Source: Neurospora intermedia (Eukaryota; Ascomycota; Sordariomycetes; Sordariales; Sordariaceae). From it: a DNA stretch of 64,000 nt. Below are positions 12,402-22,133 of this stretch, in pieces; position 1 is the stretch's first letter, and the number at the start of each line of letters is the position of its first letter. Made by a program: the position numbers and the translations under genes. The stretch lies in contig BTPP01000008.1 in the NCBI GenBank assembly GCA_037102815.1, positions 1,364,001-1,428,000 on the forward strand, in the 5' to 3' direction. Under the pieces are notes generated by a model. The model saw only the letters and a list, made by a program, of their open reading frames with translations. It had not been told where the DNA came from and did no database searches.

Positions 12402-14273
12402 ATGGCGCCACAGACGAAAGACGAAGTTTCCGACGACAACGAATTCGTTGGATTCGACGAGGAGAGCGATGAGGAGATGCACGACAATGATGGCATGTCG
12501 GTAGACGACGAGGAGGAGGACGACTCTGATATGGATTCAATTGCCGACCCGAGGAAAAAGTACGATATTGACGAGAAGGACTCTGACGAAGAAGACCTCG
12601 AACGATTTGTCTTGGGCAACAACGACACCTTCCGCGCCCAGCTTTTCCGCGACGATTTCCTCGCCGATATTACCGATTCCAAGGCTCTCACCAGGACCGA
12701 CAAGCAAGATGACACGACTGGTCTTGAACATGTCGACGATAACGCTCTCTTCGCGTTCGATACTGGCGTTCCCGGCGATAAGAAGCAGACAGAGGCCGCG
12801 CCCTCTGCACTAGAGGCTTACGAGCAGAAGGAAGACCCCCCAGCGTGGGAGGACAGCGATGACGAGCGGTTGACAGTATCCCTTGCGGCTGCCTCGCGGT
12901 TGCGCAAGCTGCGTCAGTCCGAGGAGGAAGATGTTGTGAACGGCACCGAGTACGCGCGCCGCCTGCGCTCTCAGTACCTCCGACTATACCCCCTTCCGGA
13001 GTGGGCCAAGGAGTCCTCGGCCGCCAGCCAGCGCCGGAGGAGAAGATCTTCAGCCGCCGGTTCCTCCTCGGAGGAAGACAGTGACGCCGAAGACGACATC
13101 GAATCCGCCCTCCCTCTCGAGACCTTCCTCCGCGACGTCAACTCTTTCAACGCCAGCGCCGATGCCCGTGGCAGCAAGCGCCGCAAGCTGCGCCCCGAGA
13201 CCATCGACATTCAGCGCTCGCGCGACATCCCCGACACTCACAAGCAGTCCGTCAGCTCGCTGTCCTTCCACCCCAAGCACCCCATCCTACTCTCGTGCAG
13301 CGTCTCCTCCATCATGTACCTGCACCAAGTTGACCCGACCGCGCACCCGGTTCCGAACCCGGCCCTCACCTCGGTGCAAGTCAAGCGCACCGACCTTCGG
13401 CGCTCCGAGTTCCTCGGTCCCGATGGTGACGACGTCGTCTTCGCCGGTCGCCGGCGCTACTTCCACAGCTGGAACCTCTCGTCGGGCGCCGTCAAGAAGA
13501 TCACCCAGATCCAGGGCCACCAGCGCGAGCAGCGTACCATGGAGCATTTCCGTCCCTCGCCCTGCGGGCGCTACCTGGGACTCATCGCCTCCGAGAAGAA
13601 GGGCGGCGGCATGATCAACATCGTCAACGTGCGCACGATGCAGTGGATCGCGCAGGCGCGCACCAATGGCCGCGGCGGCATCTCCGATTTCGCCTGGTGG
13701 GGCAACGGCAACGGCCTCTCCATCCTCGGCAAGAACGGCCAGGTCACCGAGTGGAGCATGCTCAGCCGGCGCACGGTCGGCGTTTGGCGCGACGAAGGGT
13801 CGATCGGCGGCACGGTGATTGCGCTGGGCGGGCAGAAGGGCACCGGCCCTAGCCAGATTGGTGGCGATCGCTGGGTGGCTGTGGGCTCGAATAGCGGCAT
13901 TCTGAACATTTATGACCGGAATGATCTGGTTGAGCCTGTTAAGAAGGAGGGTGGTGCGTCGGCGTCTAAGGAGGAGACAGTGCAGATTAAGAGCATCCCC
14001 ACCCCGCAGAGGACGTTTGAGCAGCTCACGACGCCCATCTCAGTGGTGACGTTCGCGCCGGACGGTCAGCTATTGGCGTTTGGTAGCTTCCACAAGAAGG
14101 ACGCGTTAAGGCTGGTGCACTTGCCTAGCTGCACCGTGTACAGGAACTGGCCTACGGAGCAAACGCCTTTGGGTAGGATTACTGCTGTGGCATTTAGCCA
14201 CCAAAATGGTGGTGATGTGTTGGCGGTGGGCAATGATGTGGGCAAGATTAGGATGTGGGAGATTAGGAGCTAG
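12402..14273 (+). CDS. utp18: U3 snoRNP / SSU-processome WD40 protein Utp18
   Basis: Nucleolar WD40 protein needed for 18S pre-rRNA processing; in yeast Utp18 sits in the UtpB subcomplex and its N-terminal region recruits the exosome helicase Mtr4. Intronless, 623 residues from the ATG at 12402. The first 60 residues are strongly acidic with FVGFDEESDEE. Family-specific blocks follow: FVLGNNDTFRAQLF, DNALFAFDTG, PAWEDSDDERLTVSLAAASR and YARRLRSQYLRLYPLPEWA. A short Ser/acidic stretch comes next, then a C-terminal beta-propeller beginning around SRDIPDTHKQSVSSLSFHP and ending VGNDVGKIRMWEIRS. Length and motif order match the family. The 3' end converges on the minus-strand gene at 14500 with 226 bases between. 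Confidence 0.93.
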   Translation: MAPQTKDEVSDDNEFVGFDEESDEEMHDNDGMSVDDEEEDDSDMDSIADPRKKYDIDEKDSDEEDLERFVLGNNDTFRAQLFRDDFLADITDSKALTRTDKQDDTTGLEHVDDNALFAFDTGVPGDKKQTEAAPSALEAYEQKEDPPAWEDSDDERLTVSLAAASRLRKLRQSEEEDVVNGTEYARRLRSQYLRLYPLPEWAKESSAASQRRRRRSSAAGSSSEEDSDAEDDIESALPLETFLRDVNSFNASADARGSKRRKLRPETIDIQRSRDIPDTHKQSVSSLSFHPKHPILLSCSVSSIMYLHQVDPTAHPVPNPALTSVQVKRTDLRRSEFLGPDGDDVVFAGRRRYFHSWNLSSGAVKKITQIQGHQREQRTMEHFRPSPCGRYLGLIASEKKGGGMINIVNVRTMQWIAQARTNGRGGISDFAWWGNGNGLSILGKNGQVTEWSMLSRRTVGVWRDEGSIGGTVIALGGQKGTGPSQIGGDRWVAVGSNSGILNIYDRNDLVEPVKKEGGASASKEETVQIKSIPTPQRTFEQLTTPISVVTFAPDGQLLAFGSFHKKDALRLVHLPSCTVYRNWPTEQTPLGRITAVAFSHQNGGDVLAVGNDVGKIRMWEIRS

Positions 14274-14499
14274 ATTTGCGCATTGTGTAGAGCGTTGAGT
14301 TGGCGATAAAATAGTCCGGAGTATAAACTAGGGGTAATCTAAGGGTTTAAAGGTTTTGGGCTATGGAATTCTGTCCAGCTCGTCCAAAGGTTTCAGCAAG
14401 TGTCAGCCCTATGTTAATGATATGTATTCTCATGCTGTTCCTTGTACGCATGCCATGCATCAAATCACGTCTTCAGGGGCATCAGTGTCCCCTCAATCC

Positions 14500-15333
14500 T
14501 CAGGTGCTTTCAGTTTCCATCTGCTTTTCCTCCTTCTCCTTTTGCGACTTCTCATTTCTCTTCAACTTCGCCTCCTTCTTCCTCCGCATCTTCTCCTCCT
14601 TCTTCCTCTGCAACTTTTCCTCCAAATTCGGATCGAAAATGTGCCTAAGCATCGCGTGCTCCGGCTGATTCTCGACAACCTTTCTTCTGGGATAAATCTT
14701 GTCATGCTCCACTGAATACTCTGAGAGCGCCTGCGGGGTCGGGAATCGCTGCGGCCTTGACTTTCCCCCGGCTTGAATGATTCTATCGGCTGCAAGAACG
14801 TCATAAATGTTGACGTTCACGGCTTCAATAGCCTGGTGAGGACGGAAAAAAAATGGGTATCAGTAATGGCCGGTTCTCCGGTAGTATTGGCTAGAGCGAG
14901 GAAGGACCAAAACGAAATCTCCAACATATGCACATACCTCTCGACAACTCTGCACATCCTTAAACTCGCCTTCCAGACCAATGGTATAGCACAGCTTTCT
15001 CCAATCTTTGAGTTTCCTCTCGCCTATGAAGTCGTTGAAATCCCTGACAGCTTCCTTGGATTTTCGTTTTCTTTCTTCTTTTTCTTCCTCTGTCAATCTC
15101 GGCTTCTTTCCCTTCCCAGTTGACTTCTTCTTGTCGTTCGGCTGGCTGGCCTTGGTTGAGTTCAGTCTATGTCCCTGGGCGGTGTTCCCGACAAATTGCC
15201 AGTGCCCAAGCGCGAGGGGAATGGCTGCACTCAGCCCTACTGCTCTTGTTACTTTCGCAGTCACTAGGCGGTTGAGGCCGAATGGTCGTCGCTGATGTAA
15301 GGAGCGGAACAGAATGGCGTAGAGGGAGTTCAT
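14500..15333 (-). CDS. Small basic protein of unknown function, probable mitochondrial targeting
   Basis: Not recognised. Two exons, 15333-14938 and 14832-14500, with a 105-nt intron (GTATGT...CACCAG) giving SCRE-AIEAVNVNIYDVL; predicted 242 residues. The first 60 residues are rich in Arg, Leu and Ser with no Asp or Glu, like a mitochondrial presequence. A Lys-rich charged stretch follows, then a compact region (DFNDFIGERKLKDWRKLCYT to FPTPQALSEYSVEHDKIYPR), then a highly charged Lys/Glu coiled-coil-like C terminus. Codon use (mixed T and A third positions) is less biased than in utp18, as expected of a low-expression gene. Homology is not established from sequence alone. Confidence 0.75.
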
Positions 15334-15982
15334 GGTCTTTTTCGTTGTTGCTGGGTGTTAGCCAGGGAGAAATGTTGACGTTTTCTGAACTTCGAGTGTG
15401 GACACTCACGATACTGCTATGATGAACCGCGTCTAGATCTGTCTGTCAGGTCTAATGCTCTTCTGTTTGTTGTATTGGTGATACGCCGCTGCTACGTATC
15501 TATGGCAATGGACACAAGAGTTTCTGTCATGTGCAGCTCTCTTGGAAATGAAGTGAAGAGAGGCTGAGAAATAGAATGAAGGAAGCCAAAGAGGAAAGGA
15601 AAAAGGTTTTGACCCTATTTAAACAGAGGAAAATGGAAAGGAAGGGCAAAAGGGCACAGCCTAGGTGATTGCGTTGAATACGTAGGTCCCATCCCGAAGT
15701 AAGTTCCTTTGCAAACGGACGGCCTACGACTCGCCGTTTGTCACCGACCAGAAAGAGCTTTCGAGCTGCACAGCATCAGGAGTGGCACACACTTTTCACG
15801 AGTTTCAACAATTCTTTGGTAAAACAGTTGCTACGAGAAAGTCTGCTGGAGAGTGTAAAACTGACACAAAAATAAAGTTCAAGGTCGGTATAGACTTGGT
15901 ATGTGGTGATGTGGTGGTGTTTCCTTTCTGCCTGGCATACTTATACCTCTATTTTGGACAACAAAGTCAATAATCTGCATAT
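15334..15982. other. Intergenic before tRNA-Leu
   Basis: Promoter region of the minus-strand gene and 5' flank of the tRNA. A TATA-like stretch (about 15940-15955) precedes the tRNA. No coding signal seen. Confidence 0.5.
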
Positions 15983-16094
15983 GGCAACTTGGCCGAGCGG
16001 TCTAAGGCGCTAGACTCAAGAACATGTTCTTCTGCACACAGTGCAGTGTATTCTAGTATCGCAAGATGCGTGAGTTCGAATCTCACAGTTGTCA
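15983..16094 (+). tRNA. tRNA-Leu(CAA), intron-containing
   Basis: Acceptor stem GGCAACT (15983) pairs with AGTTGTC (16087-16093), with discriminator A at 16094. The D-arm GGCCGAGCGGTCTAAGGC is the leucine type. The anticodon stem CTAGA/TCTAG flanks anticodon CAA at 16017-16019, one base before an intron of about 30 nt (16021-16050). The long variable arm (TATCGCAAGATGCG) and T-arm GAGTTCGAATCTC complete a class II tRNA of about 82 nt when spliced. The intron holds a perfect 6-bp hairpin CTGCAC-aca-GTGCAG. A T5 run follows at 16097-16101 as a pol III terminator. Confidence 0.93.
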
Positions 16095-17654
16095 CAATTT
16101 TTGCACCTTTTTGGTTGGGGCAATGACCATTGCAAATGATTCCATTGTGGAACCCAGTGTCTCTTCTTTTTTTTTTATCGACCCAAACCAAATCACTGCG
16201 GGCTGGTTGAACTGGGCCGCTGATTTTGAACTGAAGTGTATATACGCGGAATGATAGTGGACCGAGGATATTTTGATGTTGCACGACTAGAAATTATTTC
16301 AAAAGAGCCGTGGCAACTCGTCAAGTGAGAGTGACCTGGTCTCGTGTACTAGATAGACTTAGTCTTGTATGGTCCTTTGTAGTCAAATTTCTGCGAAGAC
16401 ATCCGATCGTCGCCGGGGGGTATAATTACGTTGCCAGAGTATGGAGGCATGCTTTAGTGCGAAGGCAAAGTAAGCATCTGTCTACCTTCGACAAGCAACC
16501 AAGAGAGTACATTTAGCAGCCTTGTTCAAGGACCTGTCGGTACACAGGATCACAAAGTTTCAATTGAGGAGACATATTGTAGACTTGACGAGTGTCCGGA
16601 AAGGGCCCTTTGACGATACCGTGCCGGTTGACGCCTCGTCTCCTATCAGACTTAGGAACATATTCACATGTCGACCTGTGATCAGGGGTAACAGAAATAG
16701 GTGGGTATCTCTAGGATGACGGCGAGTGATGCAGGGATTGGGGTGGGTGACATAGTGTGTGGTAGGTAGAGTTCCGAAAATGTACATCTAGTCAAGTTGA
16801 ACCGAGTGTAGATGGTGGGTTGTAGGGTATAATAGCCTGGCTCCGAGCAGGTACCCCACCTGCCTGATGCGCATTCCGGTCTGCGGCGTCGATGAAGTAC
16901 TGACAAATTGTGCCAACAGCTAATCGGTTCAAGAGAGCGACTGATGTGGGTTCCTTGCGAAACGACCCAAATCGTATAATGATAGTTCCCATGAGAACTA
17001 GTTCCAGAGGATTTCTTCCACTGTAGTTTGGGGACAGCCACGATAGGAACTACCTGGTTCTGTTCCTTTTCTACTGTACGCACGACCATGGGTTTCGAAA
17101 ATTCTGGCTTTTAAAGCAGAAAGTGGAAAAGTCAGGGTCATCTAGGTATTGTTGCAAGTTCGTGGTAAAAGGACATCGTTCGCTTTAGATCTTTTTCCAA
17201 CATACCAGTCAGTCAAAGTTTGCAGTGTCATGTGTGGTGTTATATCAGTCAACATGTTCAGATTCCGATGCCGATTATGCCTCGCTCAACTCGCGTCACG
17301 AACAGAGGAATGATTGTCGTCAAATCAAGGTCCGTTGATGGCATGAGACCGCCCGTGCTCTCGGGAGCTCCACTCGTTCGGGAAGTCCGGCGAACAGCCC
17401 GAATGATCCGCGCAAAATCATTGCAGCCCGGCATCCAATAGCATTACATGGAAACTGGTCCTTTGAACTGGTGACCCACAGCTGTGAGATCGAAGCATGG
17501 GACATAGCTGCCGAGGACGGACTTGATCTCGATGAAGGTGATGATGCCAACCGAGACTGCGGGTATAAATGATGCCGTGCTGGACGTTCCAAGGATGTAC
17601 ACTCCTCATCACTTACCCAGCTCGTAACCCCTCTTGTCCATTAATCTGAGCAGC
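16095..17654. other. Intergenic, no gene recognised
   Basis: About 1.56 kb between the tRNA and the UbiA-like gene. Several open frames of 60-135 codons occur on both strands, but none has a domain or coding bias. The last 200 bases presumably hold the promoter of the next gene. Confidence 0.5.
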
Positions 17655-18317
17655 ATGGCCTCCCACGCCCCCTCTCACTTATCAGCTGAGTCCAAATCTC
17701 CTATAATCAGAAGCCTGCTTTCCTTGTTCGGCGCTGGACCGGCGCACCAGAAGTCCGAGTCTGTGACCGTGGGAAAAGACGATGAGGCTGTCCTAGGACG
17801 GCTCCCTCTTTTCCTCGCCGACGATTTCTTCGAAAACGTATCAGCAGTCGGCAAAGCAGTTTGGGCCTTCACCAAAGATGATCTCTTTACTGCCACGCTA
17901 CCCAACGCCATCTTCAGCATCACAGCTGCCATCGCTGATGCGTATCTCCGCGGCGAGGCTTTCGAAGGCGCGGGCCCTACCTTTCCCGAGATAATTATCA
18001 GACTCCCACTCACCTACTTCTTCAACTTCTACGCCCTACTCATCTTTAATCTCGGCAACCAGCGGCCCCAGGAGGGGTCCTCCGGCAAGCCCGTCACAAC
18101 GCCCGAGCAGATCCGCCACATCTACTTCATCCTGCTCCCCATCACCCTCGCTCTCAACCACTTTCTCGGCGTCTGGCACGAAGGGCTGATGATCCACCTC
18201 CTCGCCTTCATCTACAACGACCTCAGCGGCGGCAACGAGCTCTTTGTCCGCGACATCATTCTCGGCATCTCGTTCGGGTACATCAACTCTGCCTCTCTCA
18301 AGATTGTCCTCATGGCC

Positions 18318-18351
<34 letters not shown>

Positions 18352-18770
18352 CGCATCGCCACACCTGGACCTGGCTCAACCTCGTCAGCGTCCTAATTGC
18401 CACCACCATTGGTTGCCAGGAATTCAAGAACCACAGGGACCACCACCACACCCCGGGAAACCAAGAGGGCGGTAGCAGTGGTAACAAGACCATGAAGCGC
18501 AAAAAGACGCTAGCCATCTTCCTCGGCGAAGCGGCGGTCCCGCGGGCACAGCTGGCCATGATGATGCCGGTCTGGACGCTCGTTTGCGCGTGGTTCTGGC
18601 AGCTGAAGATCACAGTCGCTGCCTATTTTGTGCTCTACTCGCTGTTTCTGGCAAGTCGGGTGCTCACGCAGAGGAGCGCTGGTGCTGAGAAGCGAACGTG
18701 GCGACTTTGGGCGAGGTGGACGATTGTGATTTATTTGATCCCGCTTGTGGCTGCTTTGTCGACGGCCTGA
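17655..18770 (+). CDS. UbiA-superfamily-like polytopic membrane protein
   Basis: Probable member of the UbiA prenyltransferase superfamily, intramembrane enzymes that join a prenyl diphosphate to an acceptor. Intronless, 371 residues, with about seven to nine hydrophobic segments. Its layout matches fungal UbiA-like proteins: the FTKDDLFTATLPNAIFSI amphipathic start, YNDLSGGNE at the first acidic motif, and IGCQEFKNHRDH where many relatives have a QDFKDVEGD-like second motif. The usual pattern of several aspartates is therefore reduced (only one D in the first motif, N and H replacing D in the second), so catalytic activity is uncertain. A (AGC)n run gives ten consecutive serines around 18322-18351 in a predicted loop, and a His/Gly/Asn-rich loop follows. 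No terpene or meroterpenoid genes lie next to it. Could also be an inactive homologue. Confidence 0.72.
18319..18350 (+). repeat. (AGC)n microsatellite inside the UbiA-like CDS
   Basis: Trinucleotide repeat encoding a poly-Ser loop; length is likely to vary between strains without breaking the frame. Confidence 0.85.
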
Positions 18771-19709
18771 GCACTTGGCCTCTGGGCCTCCTCTGTGGTC
18801 ATGAGTGAGCAAGGGGTACACCCTGGAAAACGCAGGTCTTTTTTCCAGACGACATGGTGTTCGGCTGCCTGAAGGAGTGTCTGACGTGGGCGATAGTGCG
18901 ACCTGTGGAAGCCTTGAAGGCGAAGTATTGTAGACTGTGATGATGATGATAATGATGATTGATGATGAGGGAAGCGGAGGCTGGTAGTGGTTGATTGACA
19001 GATCAAGCTATGGAGGCCTTTTAATGGTGTTTTTATCCGTGTCGATGAGATCGCAAAATGCCCTGGCTACAACCATATATATGGTAGTATTCTGTTATTT
19101 ACACATTCATGAGGCCGGCCGGTGATGCGGGATACTAATGTGTACCTAGTCTTTTGAGCAAGAAAGAGGAAAAAAGCATCCTAGAATTGGCGATGGAGCT
19201 GGGTGGGTCGAGAATAGTCTGTGCGTCAGCATCGTCCACTAAAACCAGATGCAATGAGATGGTATCCTAACAGCTTTGTGGCAGAGCTCCAAGCCTTTCA
19301 GTTAGTGTGCTATTTCACTGGTTTCGAAGTCGGAAGATGGCCGTGTGAAGACGAAACCGTTTGAGTGACGAGGCCCGCCAGGTCCGAGTCTCGAATTTCA
19401 TTTTCATATTGCAGGTTCATATAGAACAAACTATCCTCGGAATAGAAAGTGATACAGACGTCCAAATGTGGGGCGTGAGTTGGATTTTATTCCTCGAGAT
19501 TTTTCTTGACTCTTGTCCGAGTTTGTTGTATGTACTGGGCCGACCGAAGTCACAGAGGGCAAAAGAAAATGGCTGAGGTGAGCTACTGTGTGTGTGCCAG
19601 ACCTGGGCTTATGATTCTCGGAAGGTCAGCTTCATTCTCTCTTTGAACATAGTGAGACCGCTGCGCTGAGTGAGTACTCACTTGACGAAGATGTCCTCGC
19701 TGATAGCTC
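18771..19709. other. Convergent intergenic region, no gene recognised
   Basis: Lies between the 3' ends of the UbiA-like gene and the HET gene. It contains a GATGAT-rich stretch near 18938-18968. No coding signal was seen. Confidence 0.5.
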
Positions 19710-22133
19710 TCAGACAATCTCGTATCTGTACCACCCCCTGGCTTCAACATCTTCTTCTCCAAGGTTAGGGTCCATAACACCCAGTTTTCTGTGCTCTTCT
19801 GCCCATCGATCGATATAACTCAAAAAGTTACTAATTTCCCCAGCATAACCCAGATCAACAGCCGAGATATAGCGAGACCGGAGCGTTTTGCTGATCACAC
19901 CGTTGCCAAACGGGTCTCTTTTCAACCACTCCTCTCGGTCCACAAAGCATGGGAGTTTCTCATCCTTCTGCTGTATTTTCCCTTCTTTTCTCATTCGCGC
20001 TATCCGCTCCTCATAGACGCGTCGGCCGTCCATTCCCCATTGGTCATGGATAAAGAAGTGCCCGATTCTTCGGAACTGTCCTGAAAACGAGCCTGTTGGT
20101 AGCAAAAGGAGCCCGCCCAGTCGCAGCAAACCGGAATAGGTCAGTTTGAGGTCAATGTCGGTTTGCAGAGGGGCCACATAAACCCTGATGTCTACGTCCG
20201 TCTCAGCAGCCATCTCTTGCTCGCTCCAAGGGTAGTGGTCGAGCACCACCGTTGTGCGGAATCCGGACTGAGTGGTGACATCATCATCGTCGGGCATGTC
20301 AGCCTTTGAAACCGTATCTTCAGTGTCTTGATCGAAGCACAAGATCTCTGTATACTTTGTCTTGACTAATCTCGCTTGGCACATAGGCCCGTTGAGATGG
20401 ATAGACCCCCTGGTCACAGGGCCAAATGGATGTCCATGCGACGTCAAGTCAACATCCACCTGAAAAACTTCGGCTAGCCCATCAAAGTCGTCAGCGTCAA
20501 ACCACTGTACTTCTGTGCCGACAGACGCCCACGACCAAGATGGCGCTATAAAACTATTCGCCTGAACAGAGGGCTTCCTGCTATACCACAGGAGGCTCGC
20601 ACGGAGATGCAATGACCAGAGACCGGCGTAATATTGGACGCTGTCCCAAAGCTGCCCCAACTCGGCGGCCATGCCCGCGATTGCAATGAGCCTGTCGCTT
20701 GCATACGTCAGGTTCAAGCGTGAATAGTTCTTCACGATATTTTGCCAGACAGTGCGGCGGCTTGCATCTGTTTGTCCCTCGACAGTGTGTTGTCGCTTCT
20801 CAAGTGCAGTTCCAACAGGGAAGCTTTCGGACCCAGTAGAGTCGTGACACTCCCAATGTATCTCTTTTCCAAAGATCAGGTTTCTTCGAGCCAAGACTCG
20901 CTCTTGCATCACCCAACCTCTTGAGAAAAGAGTAAGATTATCGAGCTTTTCTCTCCTAGCATTCATGTAAGGATAGCAGGCGATTTTTGGGTTGTGGGGA
21001 TCTCCGAGGGGCACAAGAAATGGGATACTGAGGAAGGGATACTTGGATGAATAGAGCCCACCGTGGGAGTTGGATGAAGCAGCCGCCATGAGATTGAGGT
21101 ATGAGTTCTGATAGATATGATGCATCTTTGCGGATTCGTGGAGCCAATCTTCCCGAGAGTCTTGGACAATACACAAAGAGTCAATCCACAGGTACTGGAC
21201 ACTCAGTCGCCGGGTTGCGTCAATGGCATCTCTGAATGTTTTCGGTATTTCGCTGAATTCAATCCCTGCAAGAAATCTGTTGTAGTTGTCGTGTGTGAGA
21301 CGTAGCGGAACACCGTCACCCCAGCAATGACTAAGCGTCATGTAATCTGTTCGCGATAAATCCAGAGTTTTTGTCTCGCAAAGATTGACCCAAGGGTTGA
21401 CAAGGTCACCCACAGATAACAGCCGGGTGGGCTTGCGATCCCGAGAATCCTGACGAATCCGTGCATTGCAGGAAGGATGGGTGGTAGAGCACTGGTCGAC
21501 CCAGCTGAGTATCTGTTTCCAGCTGGCTTCACTGTCGGTACTTGTGCACTCAATGAACCGACCTTCTGCTTCACCTATTTGGCAGGACAAAGAATAAGAG
21601 TAGGGAGTTAGCCGCTGAATCACTCAAGAAAGGGAAAGATGTGTGCGATATGCCATTTTCTTACTTAGGTCTATGCCATCTTCAAGTGGTTCCAAGTGTA
21701 TGTCATACAGTTTCTGTTTGACCGAATGCAATTCCCACGATGTCATGATGCCAGGCGTCCCAGTCCAGGCACGGTCATAGGACCGTATCCATAACTTGAG
21801 TGGATTTGTATTTTCTTGCGACTCCAATTTATCTGGACCCGTGAGTCGCAAGATATGCTCTTCGTCCAAGGTATTTAGCAGAACATAACAGTGGTGACAT
21901 CCCTCCCTAGCCGCGTCACTCAACCCCGCCCAGTTATGAAAGTTATATTCTTTTCCCGGGTAGTCCTGAATACTCAGATCTGCATTCTCGAATATCCATC
22001 TGCATTTGGAACAGTAGTGTAGGCGTTTGGCGAGGAATTCCGGTGATAGATGCAGGCGGGGTCGCCTTGACTGAACCGCCTCCTCCTGGGCGTCGAAACC
22101 ATTGTTCTGCTCATAATTAGGATCTTCGGACAT
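19710..22133 (-). CDS. Heterokaryon incompatibility (HET) domain protein
   Basis: HET-domain protein; in filamentous ascomycetes such proteins trigger programmed death after fusion of incompatible hyphae, and the domain is a distant TIR relative. Two exons, 22133-21665 and 21574-19710, with a 90-nt intron (GTAAGA...CAAATAG) joining GIDLS to EAEGRFIEC; about 777 residues. The N-terminal 150 residues carry CSKCRWIFENADL and GCHHCYVLL, a cysteine-pair region often seen before HET domains. The core runs from about residue 234: YMTLSHCWGDG, then IPKTFRDAIDATRRL, YLWIDSLCIVQDSREDW and YQNSYLNLMAAAS. The C-terminal half (FIAPSWSWASV and beyond) is typical of the large HET subfamily without extra repeats. 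Whether it is an active incompatibility locus cannot be told from one allele. Confidence 0.93.
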
